Shown here: one piece after another, positions 31,961 through 40,258 of the stretch
Layout of the letters: every line of letters begins with the position of its first letter
Position numbering within the stretch: position 1 is the first letter of the stretch
Source: an uncultured Prevotellaceae bacterium
GTDB lineage: Bacteria > Bacteroidota > Bacteroidia > Bacteroidales > Bacteroidaceae
NCBI GenBank assembly: GCA_946185485.1
Contig: CAMHJQ010000002.1
Span: 1-64,000 of the forward strand
DNA: 64,000 bases
Direction: 5' to 3'
Notes under the pieces: model-generated
Told to the model about the DNA's origin: nothing
The model's database searches: none
What the model saw: only the letters and a program-made list of their open reading frames with translations
Program-made: the position numbers and the translations under genes

Positions 31961-32755
31961 ATGAGAGTAATCATTGAATCTGACTATCAGAAAATGTCAC
32001 AGTGGGCTGCCGAGCATGTCATCGAGCGTATCAACGCTTTCCAGCCCACCCCCGAGAAGCCCTTCGTGCTGGGTCTGCCCACCGGCAGTTCTCCCGAGGG
32101 CATGTATGCATGCCTTGTAAAGGCCAACAAGGAAGGCCGCGTGTCGTTCAAGAACGTGCTGACGTTCAACATGGACGAGTATGTCGGTCTGCCGGAAGAG
32201 CACCCCGAAAGCTACCACTCGTTTATGGCGCGCAACCTGTTCGACCATATCGACTGCCCGAAGGAGAACATCCACATCCTGAACGGCAACGCCCCCGACC
32301 TGGCTGCCGAGTGCGCCCACTACGAGCAGATGATAGAAGAGGCCGGCGGCATCGACCTGTTCATCGGCGGCATCGGCCCTGACGGACACATCGCCTTCAA
32401 TGAGCCGTTCTCCAGCCTCGCCTCCAAGACCCGCGTAAAGACGTTGACTACCGATACCATCATCGCCAACTCACGTTTCTTCGACAACGACGTCAACAAG
32501 GTGCCCAAGCTGGCGCTGACCGTCGGTGTAGGCACCGTCATGGCTGCCCGTGAGGTGATGATTCTCTGCAACGGTCACCATAAGGCCCGCGCCCTGCAGG
32601 CTGCCATCGAAGGTCCCGTCTGCCAGGCATGGACCATCTCTGCCCTGCAGACCCACCAGCACGGTGTCATCGTCTGCGACGAGCCTGCCACCGACGAGAT
32701 GAAGGTTGCCACCTACAAGTACTTCAAGGACATCGAGAAGGACAACTTGCTGTAA
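31961..32755 (+). CDS. nagB: Glucosamine-6-phosphate deaminase
   Basis: The 264-residue protein matches NagB along its length: [16 protein letters not shown] for phosphate binding, [18 protein letters not shown] with the proton-relay aspartate, and [19 protein letters not shown] with the catalytic aspartate/histidine. It converts glucosamine-6-phosphate to fructose-6-phosphate and ammonia, feeding amino sugars into glycolysis. It stands alone, transcribed from the divergent promoter and converging on dnaA with a shared strong terminator. Confidence 0.96.
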   Translation: MRVIIESDYQKMSQWAAEHVIERINAFQPTPEKPFVLGLPTGSSPEGMYACLVKANKEGRVSFKNVLTFNMDEYVGLPEEHPESYHSFMARNLFDHIDCPKENIHILNGNAPDLAAECAHYEQMIEEAGGIDLFIGGIGPDGHIAFNEPFSSLASKTRVKTLTTDTIIANSRFFDNDVNKVPKLALTVGVGTVMAAREVMILCNGHHKARALQAAIEGPVCQAWTISALQTHQHGVIVCDEPATDEMKVATYKYFKDIEKDNLL

Positions 32756-32828
32756 AAAGGTAAAAAAGTAAAAAGCTGCGCAGACCCTATCATAAAGGAA
32801 AGCGCAGCTTTTTACTTTTTTACCTTTT
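32755..32828. terminator. Bidirectional terminator built from AAAGGTAAAAAAG repeat
   Basis: A perfect 27-bp stem (32755-32781 with 32802-32828, 20-nt loop) has a GC core AGCTGCGC and T-rich arms on both strands, so it serves nagB and the convergent dnaA. The arms are the AAAAGGTAAAAAAG repeat in inverted orientation. Confidence 0.85.
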
Positions 32829-32830
32829 AT

Positions 32831-34237
32831 TTATTTCTTCAGCTTGAAAGAGTTCTCTATACTGGTGATTTCGGCTGAGAACGACTTGTCGACCTTCAGG
32901 CGCTGCTCGACAGTGCTACAGCTGTGGATGACCGTAGAGTGGTCACGACCACCAATGAGCTGGCCAATGCGCGAGGCGGGCATCTTGGTGTACTTCTGGG
33001 CGAGATACATCGATACCTGACGCACCAGCACGTAGTTGCGCTTACGGCTCTTGCTGAACACGTTCTGCTGGCTGATGCCGTAGTGTCCGCAGACGGTCTC
33101 CAAGATATCGTCGATGGTCAGCGGCTTGTTGTCCACCTTGACGGCACGCTTGATGACGCGCTCTGCCAGGCGCATATCGACATTGCTGTTATAGACGATG
33201 GAATAAGCCATCAGCGAGTTGACAACACCCTCCAGGTCGCGCACAGAGCCATTGGCAGTCTGGGCAATAAAGCGGATGACGTCCTCGGGAATCTTCAGTC
33301 CGTCACGACGGCACTTGGCATTGAGGATGTCCACGCAGAGCTGCTCGTTGGGTTTCTCCAACTCGGCAATGAGTCCGCACGAGAAGCGTGTCAGCATACG
33401 GTCCTTCAGCCATACCAGGTCCACGGGGGGACGGTCGGAAGCCAGGATAATCTGCTTGCCCAGACGGAAGAGGTGGTCGAAGATGTGGAAGAACGTTGCC
33501 ACGGTCTTCTCGGCAGTCGCCCACTCCTGAACATCGTCAATAATGAGCACGTCGATGGTCTGATAGAAACGGATGAAGTCGTTGACAGTATTCTGGCGGC
33601 TGGCATCGCTGAACTGCACTTGGAATAGACGGGCAGACACATATAATACGCGCTTCTGCGGGTACATCTCCTTACATTTCAGTCCGATGGCATTCACCAG
33701 GTGGGTCTTTCCACAACCCGAGGGACCGAAGAGGAAGAAAGGATTGAAAGTCGACTTGCCCGGATGCTCGGCAATGCTGAGACCTACCGTTCGCGGCAGT
33801 TTATTGGAGTCGCCCTCGATGAAGCTATGGAATGTCTTGTGAATGTCCAACTGGGGATTGAGGTCCCTAGCAACAGAATCGATGACCGTCGGTGACTTGT
33901 TGACGCCCACCCTGGGCTGCGGTGCCTCGACAGCAACCGGCTCACTACCCTCTTCATCGACTGTATAATGATTCTTCTTGTCGACGACAATACGGTAGTT
34001 GAGTTTCACATTCGTCTCGAAGCAACGGCTAATTACCTTGCTCAGCAACACCACGTAGTACTGCTCCAGATACTCGTACACGTACCTACTCGGTACTTGT
34101 ACCAGCAAAGTCCGGCTGTCTTCATTGTATTCTTCGAAGACAATAGGCGCGAACCATGTTCTGAATTGCTGCTCCGTGACGTTCTCCCTAATCAAAGAGA
34201 GGCATTTGTCCCAAAGCGCCTTTGGATTTTTCTCCAT
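32831..34237 (-). CDS. dnaA: Chromosomal replication initiator DnaA
   Basis: The 468-residue protein has the DnaA domains in order: domain I (LWDKCLSLIRENVTEQQFRTWF), a short linker, the AAA+ domain III with Walker A GPSGCGKTH (171-179) and Walker B VLIIDDVQEW, and domain IV with the box-binding motif GGRDHSTVIHS. It binds oriC and opens the duplex for replication start. Start ATG 34237 begins the conserved domain I. The gene is not beside dnaN or gyrB here, as usual for Bacteroidales, and no clear origin is seen next to it. Confidence 0.97.
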   Translation of the reverse strand: MEKNPKALWDKCLSLIRENVTEQQFRTWFAPIVFEEYNEDSRTLLVQVPSRYVYEYLEQYYVVLLSKVISRCFETNVKLNYRIVVDKKNHYTVDEEGSEPVAVEAPQPRVGVNKSPTVIDSVARDLNPQLDIHKTFHSFIEGDSNKLPRTVGLSIAEHPGKSTFNPFFLFGPSGCGKTHLVNAIGLKCKEMYPQKRVLYVSARLFQVQFSDASRQNTVNDFIRFYQTIDVLIIDDVQEWATAEKTVATFFHIFDHLFRLGKQIILASDRPPVDLVWLKDRMLTRFSCGLIAELEKPNEQLCVDILNAKCRRDGLKIPEDVIRFIAQTANGSVRDLEGVVNSLMAYSIVYNSNVDMRLAERVIKRAVKVDNKPLTIDDILETVCGHYGISQQNVFSKSRKRNYVLVRQVSMYLAQKYTKMPASRIGQLIGGRDHSTVIHSCSTVEQRLKVDKSFSAEITSIENSFKLKK

Positions 34238-34607
34238 GCGCAGTCGTTACTTCTAACAAGAATGTTTTTTACTATTGGTTAATTTTATTCCGACTGCAAA
34301 GGTCGCACTTTTTTTTGAATAAAACAAATCTGCATTTTTTACCACCTCTCATTCGGTTTGCTGTAACTTACTCGTATTTCGTGCTTTATCTCTCTCTCTT
34401 CCAAAAGGACGAGAAAAGACTCTTGGAAAAATCCAACCGTTTGTTTGTCAGGCGATTATCCCTTTCGTGCTCACTCCCCCACCCTTGTGCAAACAGCACT
34501 TGGCAAACAGACCGAAGACATTTAATATCAAGCACTTGGCAACAGCTTGTCGAATTGGCTTGACGGCCTCTTTTTTATTTAGACAAATTAAAAATTGAAT
34601 AGAATTT
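34238..34607. other. Gap upstream of dnaA
   Basis: No gene is supported in this 370-bp stretch. It is T/C-rich with a possible weak dnaA promoter on the minus strand (complement of CAAAGGTC near 34298). The units CTTGGCAAACAG and CTTGGCAACAG recur about 40 bp apart. DnaA boxes (TTATCCACA type) were looked for by eye and no cluster was found. Confidence 0.5.
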
Positions 34608-35510
34608 TTATTTATCTTTTCTTCCGAAAACAGAGAAGTGAACGTAGCGCTTGGGGTGTGCCTTCAGATCAACCATCAGAGAGTCGGCATCAGCTACTGT
34701 CTGACTCAAACGGTTATACAGCGTAGCATCGCGCATGAGCAGTCCCAGAGAACCTTCATTGCTGTTAAGCTTACGTGTCATCTCATTGACATTAGCCAAA
34801 GTTTGGTTGACACTGGCGGTCATGGCAGCAACGTCGATGGCAGCCAGGTTAGCCGTCAATTGTTGTGTATTGTCGAGAACACCATTGGTCTTCTGCATCA
34901 TGGCAGGCATCTCACGGTTGAGTGAAGCCGACAGTGTCTTCAGTTCGCGGCTGGTGGCACTGAGGTTATCCGTCATCCCCTCCACATGGTGCAGTGTATT
35001 GGCCAGCGCAGGATCTGCCAGCAGCGTGTTCAGACTGGTCAGAATACTGTCCAGTTTGGGCATCATGGTCTCCAAGGCAGGCATCATCGCACCCACTTTC
35101 GCCATCACGCCCTGGACGGCACCACCAGAAATGGTGTCACCCTCGGCCAGCAGGTCAATGGGGTTGTCGCCCAACACCAGGTTAATCTTGATATTTCCCA
35201 AGAGGTCGCTGTCTATCTCGGCACGGGTACCCTTAGGCAGGCTCATCTTGTTGTCCAGTCCCATCACAGCAATAATCTTCTTCTGGTGGCTGTAGTCGTA
35301 TTTGATTTCCTTAACGACACCCACACGATAGCCGTTAGCATAGATGGGAGACGATGCAGACAATCCGCTGACATCGTCGAATTCAATATAATAGGAGTCA
35401 TCCGTCGAGAAGACGGTAAGTCCCTTCAAGAACTCCAAACCATAAAACAACACAACAATGCCCACAATGGCAACGATGGCGATTCTGACCTCTTTTGTAA
35501 AGAATTTCAT
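34608..35510 (-). CDS. MlaD/MCE-domain protein
   Basis: The 300-residue protein has one N-terminal membrane anchor (IAIVAIVGIVVLFYGLEFLKG) and an MCE domain (about 37-120) with IEFDDVSGLSASSPIYANGYRVGVVKEI (written as known family motif). A long helical region (about 130-270) of amphipathic repeats with many asparagines and threonines follows. MCE proteins form rings or tunnels that carry lipids between membranes with an ATPase and permease; those partners are not in the window. The gene lies 40 bp after the amidase gene on the same strand. Confidence 0.9.
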   Translation of the reverse strand: MKFFTKEVRIAIVAIVGIVVLFYGLEFLKGLTVFSTDDSYYIEFDDVSGLSASSPIYANGYRVGVVKEIKYDYSHQKKIIAVMGLDNKMSLPKGTRAEIDSDLLGNIKINLVLGDNPIDLLAEGDTISGGAVQGVMAKVGAMMPALETMMPKLDSILTSLNTLLADPALANTLHHVEGMTDNLSATSRELKTLSASLNREMPAMMQKTNGVLDNTQQLTANLAAIDVAAMTASVNQTLANVNEMTRKLNSNEGSLGLLMRDATLYNRLSQTVADADSLMVDLKAHPKRYVHFSVFGRKDK

Positions 35511-35550
35511 ATATTCTGATGCTTTATTTGCTGTTCAATAATCTCTTAAC

Positions 35551-37023
35551 TTATTTACTCTTTCTATTCTTAAACTCCCTCATGGCCTCCTGCACATTGA
35601 CTTTCTGGCCATTCTTGAAAGCGATGATGAAAGCCTGCGGGAAACGGTCGACCACCGTCTTGCGCAACTGGTAGATTTCATTATAGTCAGCTGAGCTTCC
35701 CACCGTATATTTATAGAGGCCGCCCTCTTGATAGAAGTCCACGTTCTTGACATCCTTCAGCTGGGGATCGTTGGTTTTCAACTGATAGCCACTGGCCAGA
35801 ATTTGCACCTTAAAGACAGGAGCATCACCCTGAGGCTGTTGCTTCTGAACGGTTTCCTGCTTTTGGACAACTTCTTGCTTTTGAACAACTTCTTGCTTCT
35901 GGACAACATCCTGCTTTTGAACGGTTTCCTGCTTTTGAACGGTTTCCTGCTTTTGAACGGTTTCCTGCTTTTGGACGGTTTCCTGCTTTTGGACGGTTTC
36001 CTGCTTCTTTTCCGTATCTTGCTTGAGCGTATTTTCAGCCACCAACTTCGGAGCAGCATTGATGATGGAGTCGGCATTGGGCTCCACCGAAGTATTCTGC
36101 TCTACCAGACGTCCTTCGCGAGCATCCTTCAGCTGATCAACCATCCTGCTCTTCTTACTCTTCTTAGCCTTTTCCGGTTTCTCCTGTTTTTCTTGCTTTT
36201 CCTGCTTGACCTCCTCCGTCTTTACCTGTTCCAGTTCTACCTTAGGCTCTACCCCACCTTTGTGGTATTGCTTTTTATAATCCACGAAGGCCTGGTAGAT
36301 ACCTTGTGCCAGGCGTTCCACACCAGCACTGGTATTCAGAAACTGCTCCTCGTCGGGTGTAGAGATAAAGCCAAGTTCTATCAAACAGCTGGGCATCGAC
36401 GTCTCGCGCAGCACCAGGAAACCAGCCTGCTTGACGCCTTTGTTGGCACGTCCTGCAGAGGCACACGTGCGCTGCTGCACATATTTCGCCAAATCGACGC
36501 TCTGGGCCATATACTTGTCCTGAATAAATTCAAACATGATATAGCTCTCAGACGATGAAGGGTCGAAACCCTGATAGCGCTGCCGATAGTCCTTCTCATA
36601 AAGGATCACTTCATTTTCTCGCTTAGCGACCTCCAGATTGTCTGCCGCACGGTGCATACCCAGCGTATAAGTCTCCATGCCACGGGCGGTACGTCCCTTG
36701 GGCAGTGAATTGGTGTGTATCGACATAAAGAGGTCAGCCTTGGCACGGTTGGCGATGTCTGCACGGGTATGCAGAGGCACAAAGATGTCCGTCTTGCGGG
36801 TGTAGACCACCTTGACATCAGAACAGTTGGCTTCCACCTTACGCCCGAAGGCCAGCGCCACGTTCAGGTTGATGGTTTTCTCCTTGGTCAGCTTGCCCAA
36901 TGCACCGGCATCATTGCCGCCATGTCCGGCATCAATGACCAAAACGAATTTCTTATTGGCAGCAACAGCCGTCACTGCCAGAACAAGTGTCATCCAGATT
37001 AAAACGAATACCCTATGTTTCAT
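35551..37023 (-). CDS. N-acetylmuramoyl-L-alanine amidase (Amidase_3) with repeat linker and SPOR-like end
   Basis: The 490-residue protein has a signal peptide, then a full Amidase_3 domain (about 25-245): VIDAGHGGNDAGALG (zinc histidine), FMSIHTNSL (second histidine) and SCLIELGFISTPDEEQFL (catalytic glutamate). A charged linker and ten or so VQKQET-like hexapeptides (about 338-398) lead to a C-terminal SPOR-like domain (FKVQILASGYQL...) that would target septal peptidoglycan. It cleaves cross-bridges during cell separation. It is between folB and mlaD in a minus-strand run; the repeat number is a likely point of strain variation. Confidence 0.92.
   Translation of the reverse strand: MKHRVFVLIWMTLVLAVTAVAANKKFVLVIDAGHGGNDAGALGKLTKEKTINLNVALAFGRKVEANCSDVKVVYTRKTDIFVPLHTRADIANRAKADLFMSIHTNSLPKGRTARGMETYTLGMHRAADNLEVAKRENEVILYEKDYRQRYQGFDPSSSESYIMFEFIQDKYMAQSVDLAKYVQQRTCASAGRANKGVKQAGFLVLRETSMPSCLIELGFISTPDEEQFLNTSAGVERLAQGIYQAFVDYKKQYHKGGVEPKVELEQVKTEEVKQEKQEKQEKPEKAKKSKKSRMVDQLKDAREGRLVEQNTSVEPNADSIINAAPKLVAENTLKQDTEKKQETVQKQETVQKQETVQKQETVQKQETVQKQDVVQKQEVVQKQEVVQKQETVQKQQPQGDAPVFKVQILASGYQLKTNDPQLKDVKNVDFYQEGGLYKYTVGSSADYNEIYQLRKTVVDRFPQAFIIAFKNGQKVNVQEAMREFKNRKSK
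35840..36010. repeat. 18-bp tandem repeat coding VQKQET units
   Basis: Units of CTGCTTTTGAACGGTTTC (coding on the minus strand) are repeated about nine to ten times with few changes, some units identical. This is recent slippage-type expansion within the amidase linker. Confidence 0.9.
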
Positions 37024-37033
37024 ATTCTTCTTT

Positions 37034-37402
37034 TCACTTCGTCAGGTGCAGTTCTACGCCTGCCCCCTCACAGTCACCGCCGATGGGTGGATTTAATTTG
37101 GTAATCTTCAGGTCAAGCATGGTCACCTCGGGAAAGGTGTTAAACACGCGATTGGCAATACGGCCGGCGACATTTTCCACCAGTTGCGACACCTGAGCCA
37201 TCTCCTCCTTGACAATCTGATACAGCACACCATAGTCCAGTGTGACCTCTACCATGTCATGCTCTATAGCTGCCGACACATCCAGTGCGGCACGAGCCGA
37301 CACCAGGAAGTCCTGACCCACCTTCTGTTCCTGGGGCAGCACCCCATGATAGGCATGGAAACGTGCATCTTTCAGAAAAATATAGCTTGACGTAACCTTC
37401 AT
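37034..37402 (-). CDS. folB: Dihydroneopterin aldolase
   Basis: The 122-residue protein is a FolB: IFLKDARFHAYHGVLPQEQKVGQDFLV carries the active-site tyrosine and glutamate region (shown as the family landmark), and the end has LKITKLNPPIGGDCEGAGVEL. It converts dihydroneopterin to hydroxymethyldihydropterin in folate synthesis. ATG 37402 (MKVTSSYIFLKD) is chosen because it fits the family. An upstream in-frame ATG at 37450 would overlap the preceding gene and add 16 residues not seen in the family. Confidence 0.92.
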   Translation of the reverse strand: MKVTSSYIFLKDARFHAYHGVLPQEQKVGQDFLVSARAALDVSAAIEHDMVEVTLDYGVLYQIVKEEMAQVSQLVENVAGRIANRVFNTFPEVTMLDLKITKLNPPIGGDCEGAGVELHLTK

Positions 37403-37436
37403 CGACGTAAATGATATGTTGACGATTAATACTTGT

Positions 37437-38111
37437 TTATTCTTCGACATCGGCTGCTCCCTCGCCCATGTATTTCTTCAGGGCACGCACCACGCCGACC
37501 TTCCACGTGTTGATACTCTCCGACTGCAGCTGTAGCGACGACACCAGTTTGATGACATGGGCTATAGGCATGCGATAGCGCAATACGCCAGAGATAAGCT
37601 TCGCATAGTTCCAGTATTCAGGATTGAACTTCTCAGAAAGGCCCTCGACAGTAATCTTATAGCCACGGGTGTTCTCGAACTGGAAGTCATAGCGCTTCGT
37701 ACCGTCAGGATTGACCTGTTTGATAATCTTGCCATTGGTGACCGACTTGGGCAAGAAGATACCCTCCTCGTCGTCCTGCAGGCCGGTAAAGATCTCGTAT
37801 GGATAGCCATCGAGCAAGCCTACCAGCGCCACCCACTTATCCTTATTGTTCTGGAAACGCACCACATCACACTCCAACTCGCGGGGACGTACCTCAGTAA
37901 CCTCAGGGCGCAGACGCTGTTCGACATCCTTGGCAAGAACCTCCAAGGCAGCCGTCATCTGGTTTTTCTCATCATCATTGAGCACTGACACCATCCGCTC
38001 CAACAACTGAGTGACTTGCTGTTCGGTCATGGCATCGTTATTCTGGCGACTGGCTTCAGCCAACTGACGGGCCAGACGTTGCATCAACGTCATACCTGTA
38101 TCTGTATTCAT
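37437..38111 (-). CDS. Stand-alone TSCPD-like domain protein (class II ribonucleotide reductase C-terminal type)
   Basis: The 224-residue protein has a helical N-terminus (about 1-70) and then a region like the TSCPD domain at the end of adenosylcobalamin-dependent ribonucleotide reductases: VALVGLLDGYPYEIFTGL, EEGIFLPKSVTNGKI, YRMPIAHVIKLVSSL. The catalytic barrel with its active-site cysteines is absent, so it is not itself a reductase. Small proteins like this occur in Bacteroidetes and are often labelled as the reductase by similarity. Role unknown. A promoter lies 27 bp upstream, and folB follows on the same strand. Confidence 0.6.
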   Translation of the reverse strand: MNTDTGMTLMQRLARQLAEASRQNNDAMTEQQVTQLLERMVSVLNDDEKNQMTAALEVLAKDVEQRLRPEVTEVRPRELECDVVRFQNNKDKWVALVGLLDGYPYEIFTGLQDDEEGIFLPKSVTNGKIIKQVNPDGTKRYDFQFENTRGYKITVEGLSEKFNPEYWNYAKLISGVLRYRMPIAHVIKLVSSLQLQSESINTWKVGVVRALKKYMGEGAADVEE

Positions 38112-38137
38112 CTCTAATAATAAACGTTTATCGCGTG

Positions 38138-38145
38138 CAAAGGTA
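38138..38145 (-). promoter_or_regulatory. -7 box for the TSCPD-like gene
   Basis: The complement reads TACCTTTG, ending 27 bp before the start codon at 38111. Confidence 0.6.
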
Positions 38146-38240
38146 GTGAAAAAATAAGAATTAATAATTAAGAAAGAAGAAAAAATGCAGATGAAGCATG
38201 AATTATTAGCTTTTATCTATTTACTTTTCGTTTTTTTCCG

Positions 38241-38248
38241 TACCTTTG
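38241..38248 (+). promoter_or_regulatory. -7 box of the nitroreductase gene
   Basis: TACCTTTG ends 5 bp before ATG 38254, so the mRNA start should coincide with the start codon (leaderless transcript). Confidence 0.65.
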
Positions 38249-38253
38249 CACCC

Positions 38254-39012
38254 ATGAAAAACCTTTTAACACGACGGACTATCCGCCAATACAGCGACCA
38301 ACCGGTCAGCGAAGAGCTCATGAACCGCCTGCTTAGCGAGGCCAGTCGTACACAAACTATGGGCAACCTGCAACTATACAGTGTCGTCGTCACCCGCTCC
38401 GACGAAATCAAGCAGCAGCTGGCTCCTGCCCACTTCAATCAGCCGATGGTGACAGCGGCACCTGTCGTGCTGACTATCTGCGCCGACTTCAACCGCACCA
38501 GTACGTGGGCCCGGTGCCGCCAGGCCGAGCCGGGCTACGACAATTTCCTGTCGTTCATCAACGCTGCCACCGATGCCCTGCTCTACACGCAGACACTCTG
38601 CAACCTGATGGACGAAGAAGGGCTGGGCTACTGCTACTTAGGCACTACTGTCTACATGCCGCAGCAGATTATCGACGTGCTGCAACTGCCCCGCCTCGTC
38701 ATGCCCGTAGCTACGCTGACTGTGGGGTGGCCTGCCGAAGAGCCTGCCCTCAGCGACCGCCTGCCATTGGAGAGTTTTGTGCACCAGGACACTTATACAG
38801 ACTACCTGGCCTGCGACATTGACACCTACTACCAAGCCAAGGAACAACTGCCCGAGAATCTGGACTTCGTGCGCATCAACAAAAAGGAGACGCTGGCACA
38901 GATCTTTACGGATATCCGCTATACCCGCAAAGACAACGAGGCGATGTCGGACGGTCTTCTCAAGACACTACGCCGCCAGGGGTTTCTTCCTCCCGTCGGG
39001 CACGTGCTGTGA
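38254..39012 (+). CDS. Nitroreductase family flavoprotein
   Basis: The 252-residue protein begins MKNLLTRRTIRQYSDQPV, the typical R-R-S/T-x-R FMN-binding start of nitroreductases. It continues with MGNLQLYSVVVT, AATDALLYTQTLCNLMDEEGLGYCYLG (second FMN contact, listed as landmark) and VATLTVGWP. These enzymes use NAD(P)H and FMN to reduce nitro groups or quinones; the physiological substrate is not clear. The frame is open upstream to 38185, but the promoter box at 38241-38248 lies inside that extension and fixes ATG 38254. It converges with the LacI-type gene 11 bp away. Confidence 0.92.
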   Translation: MKNLLTRRTIRQYSDQPVSEELMNRLLSEASRTQTMGNLQLYSVVVTRSDEIKQQLAPAHFNQPMVTAAPVVLTICADFNRTSTWARCRQAEPGYDNFLSFINAATDALLYTQTLCNLMDEEGLGYCYLGTTVYMPQQIIDVLQLPRLVMPVATLTVGWPAEEPALSDRLPLESFVHQDTYTDYLACDIDTYYQAKEQLPENLDFVRINKKETLAQIFTDIRYTRKDNEAMSDGLLKTLRRQGFLPPVGHVL

Positions 39013-39023
39013 CGAAGCGCTGT

Positions 39024-40043
39024 TTATTTCTTAGCTGATGTTTCGCGGATGACCAACTGCTGCGGAACAACCTCCTTATAGACCTTGGTATCGCCATTGA
39101 TGCCTTTGAGCAACAGCTGACAGGCCGTGACGCCCATCAGGTGCGACTGGTCCTCAATAGCCGACATACGCGGGGTGACATAGGCGGCATGGACATCATC
39201 GGTAAAGCCTATCAGCGCTACATCCTCGGGAATGTGGAGTCCACAGTTCTTGATAGCCGTAAAGGCTGCAAAGGTGATGATATCGTTGAAGGCCAGGATG
39301 GCATCGGGGCGGTTCTCACGCTTCAGCAGTTCCTCGGTAGTCTCCAGGGCATACTGGTAGTCAATCTTGCCGCAGAGCACCAGCTCACGGTCTATCGGCA
39401 GGTGCTTTTCACGTAAGGCTTCCAGATAGCCGTGCTTGCGACGACGTACCATGTCCAGATGGTTGGGGCCACCGATAAAGGCGATGCGGCGACTGCCCGT
39501 CTCTATCAGGTGGTTAGTGGCCTGCTGAGCAGCTTCATCACCATTGGCCGTCACACTGGAGAAACGGTCGGTCAGACAAGTACGACCAAAGAACACCAAG
39601 GGGATGCCCATATCAGCAATTTCCTCATAATGCTGATAGTCAGTGGTATTTTGCGAGAGACAGGCAATGATACCCTCTACATGGAGGCTGATAAAGTTGT
39701 CTATGGCTTGTGCCTCATCTTCAAACCGTTCATGACTATTTGCACTGATAACGCTGTAACCCGCACGATGCGCTTCATCCTCAATACCGTCCAGCACGGC
39801 AGCATAATAGTGCGTCACCAAATTGGGTACAACAACTCCAATAACCTTCGGAGACTCCTTGCGCAGGCTTTGGGCAAAAGGATTCGGCCGGTAATTCAGT
39901 TTTTGGGCCAAGTCCTTAACACGCTGCTGCATATCCCTGCCTATCTCAGGCGAGTTGCGCAAGGCGCGGCTGACCGTGGCAATGCTGACACCCAACTCTT
40001 TGGCAAGGTCTTTCAGGGAGGTTCTACGTTGTTGTTTAGCCAT
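39024..40043 (-). CDS. LacI-family transcriptional regulator
   Basis: The 339-residue protein has the LacI HTH (SLKDLAKELGVSIATVSRAL, hinge LNYRPNPFAQSLRKE) and a periplasmic-binding-like sensor domain (VIGVVVPNLVTHYYAAVLDG to EDVALIGFTDDVHAAYVTPRMSAIEQ-type end). Such regulators respond to sugars or sugar phosphates. The regulated sugar genes are not adjacent. The start is ATG 40043 (MAKQQRRTSLK) rather than the upstream 40076. An operator-like palindrome overlaps its promoter, so autoregulation is likely. Confidence 0.93.
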   Translation of the reverse strand: MAKQQRRTSLKDLAKELGVSIATVSRALRNSPEIGRDMQQRVKDLAQKLNYRPNPFAQSLRKESPKVIGVVVPNLVTHYYAAVLDGIEDEAHRAGYSVISANSHERFEDEAQAIDNFISLHVEGIIACLSQNTTDYQHYEEIADMGIPLVFFGRTCLTDRFSSVTANGDEAAQQATNHLIETGSRRIAFIGGPNHLDMVRRRKHGYLEALREKHLPIDRELVLCGKIDYQYALETTEELLKRENRPDAILAFNDIITFAAFTAIKNCGLHIPEDVALIGFTDDVHAAYVTPRMSAIEDQSHLMGVTACQLLLKGINGDTKVYKEVVPQQLVIRETSAKK

Positions 40044-40073
40044 GATTATTTCTACAAAGTCAGTTAGAGATTG

Positions 40074-40115
40074 CAAAGATACATATTTTTACGCAATATC
40101 GCAAACGTTTACGTG
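40074..40115 (-). promoter_or_regulatory. LacI-gene promoter with overlapping operator
   Basis: On the minus strand the -33 TTTG (40105-40102) and -7 TATCTTTG (40081-40074) are spaced 20 bp. The -33 box lies in CGCAAACGTTTACG (40100-40113), a near palindrome around a central CG like known LacI-family sites. Confidence 0.65.
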
Positions 40116-40157
40116 AGTTTTTTGCGTTTTTTTATTTCATATATGGAAAATAGTACG

Positions 40158-40165
40158 TACCTTTG
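40158..40165 (+). promoter_or_regulatory. -7 box TACCTTTG of the candidate small RNA
   Basis: An exact TAnnTTTG match facing right in a gap that has no plus-strand gene. The flanking GAAAATAGTACG closely matches the sequence before the -7 box at 3041. Confidence 0.55.
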
Positions 40166-40170
40166 CAGCA

Positions 40171-40251
40171 GAAAAAGCATGAGTAATGAATAGTTGATAA
40201 TAAGTTAGTTAGAAAGGATTGGGAGTGTCGTGAGATACTCCTAATTTTTTT
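40171..40251 (+). ncRNA. Candidate small RNA with its own promoter and terminator
   Basis: From the start predicted by the -7 box at 40158 the transcript would run about 80 nt to a hairpin GGAGTGTC / GATACTCC (40222-40229, 40234-40241; GTGA loop, one G-U pair) followed by TAATTTTTTT. The only reading frame is 4 codons (ATGAGTAATGAATAG). Both neighbours are on the minus strand and neither can use the T run. Confidence 0.5.
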
Positions 40252-40258
40252 GCCTCCA

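Noticed and set aside
34238..34607. Gap upstream of dnaA considered as oriC
   Set aside because: No cluster of DnaA boxes and no clear AT-rich unwinding region were seen; the nearest match (TTATCCCTT) has three mismatches.
35840..36010. Tandem repeats considered as a CRISPR array
   Set aside because: The units are contiguous 18-mers in a coding frame with no spacers; no cas genes are present.
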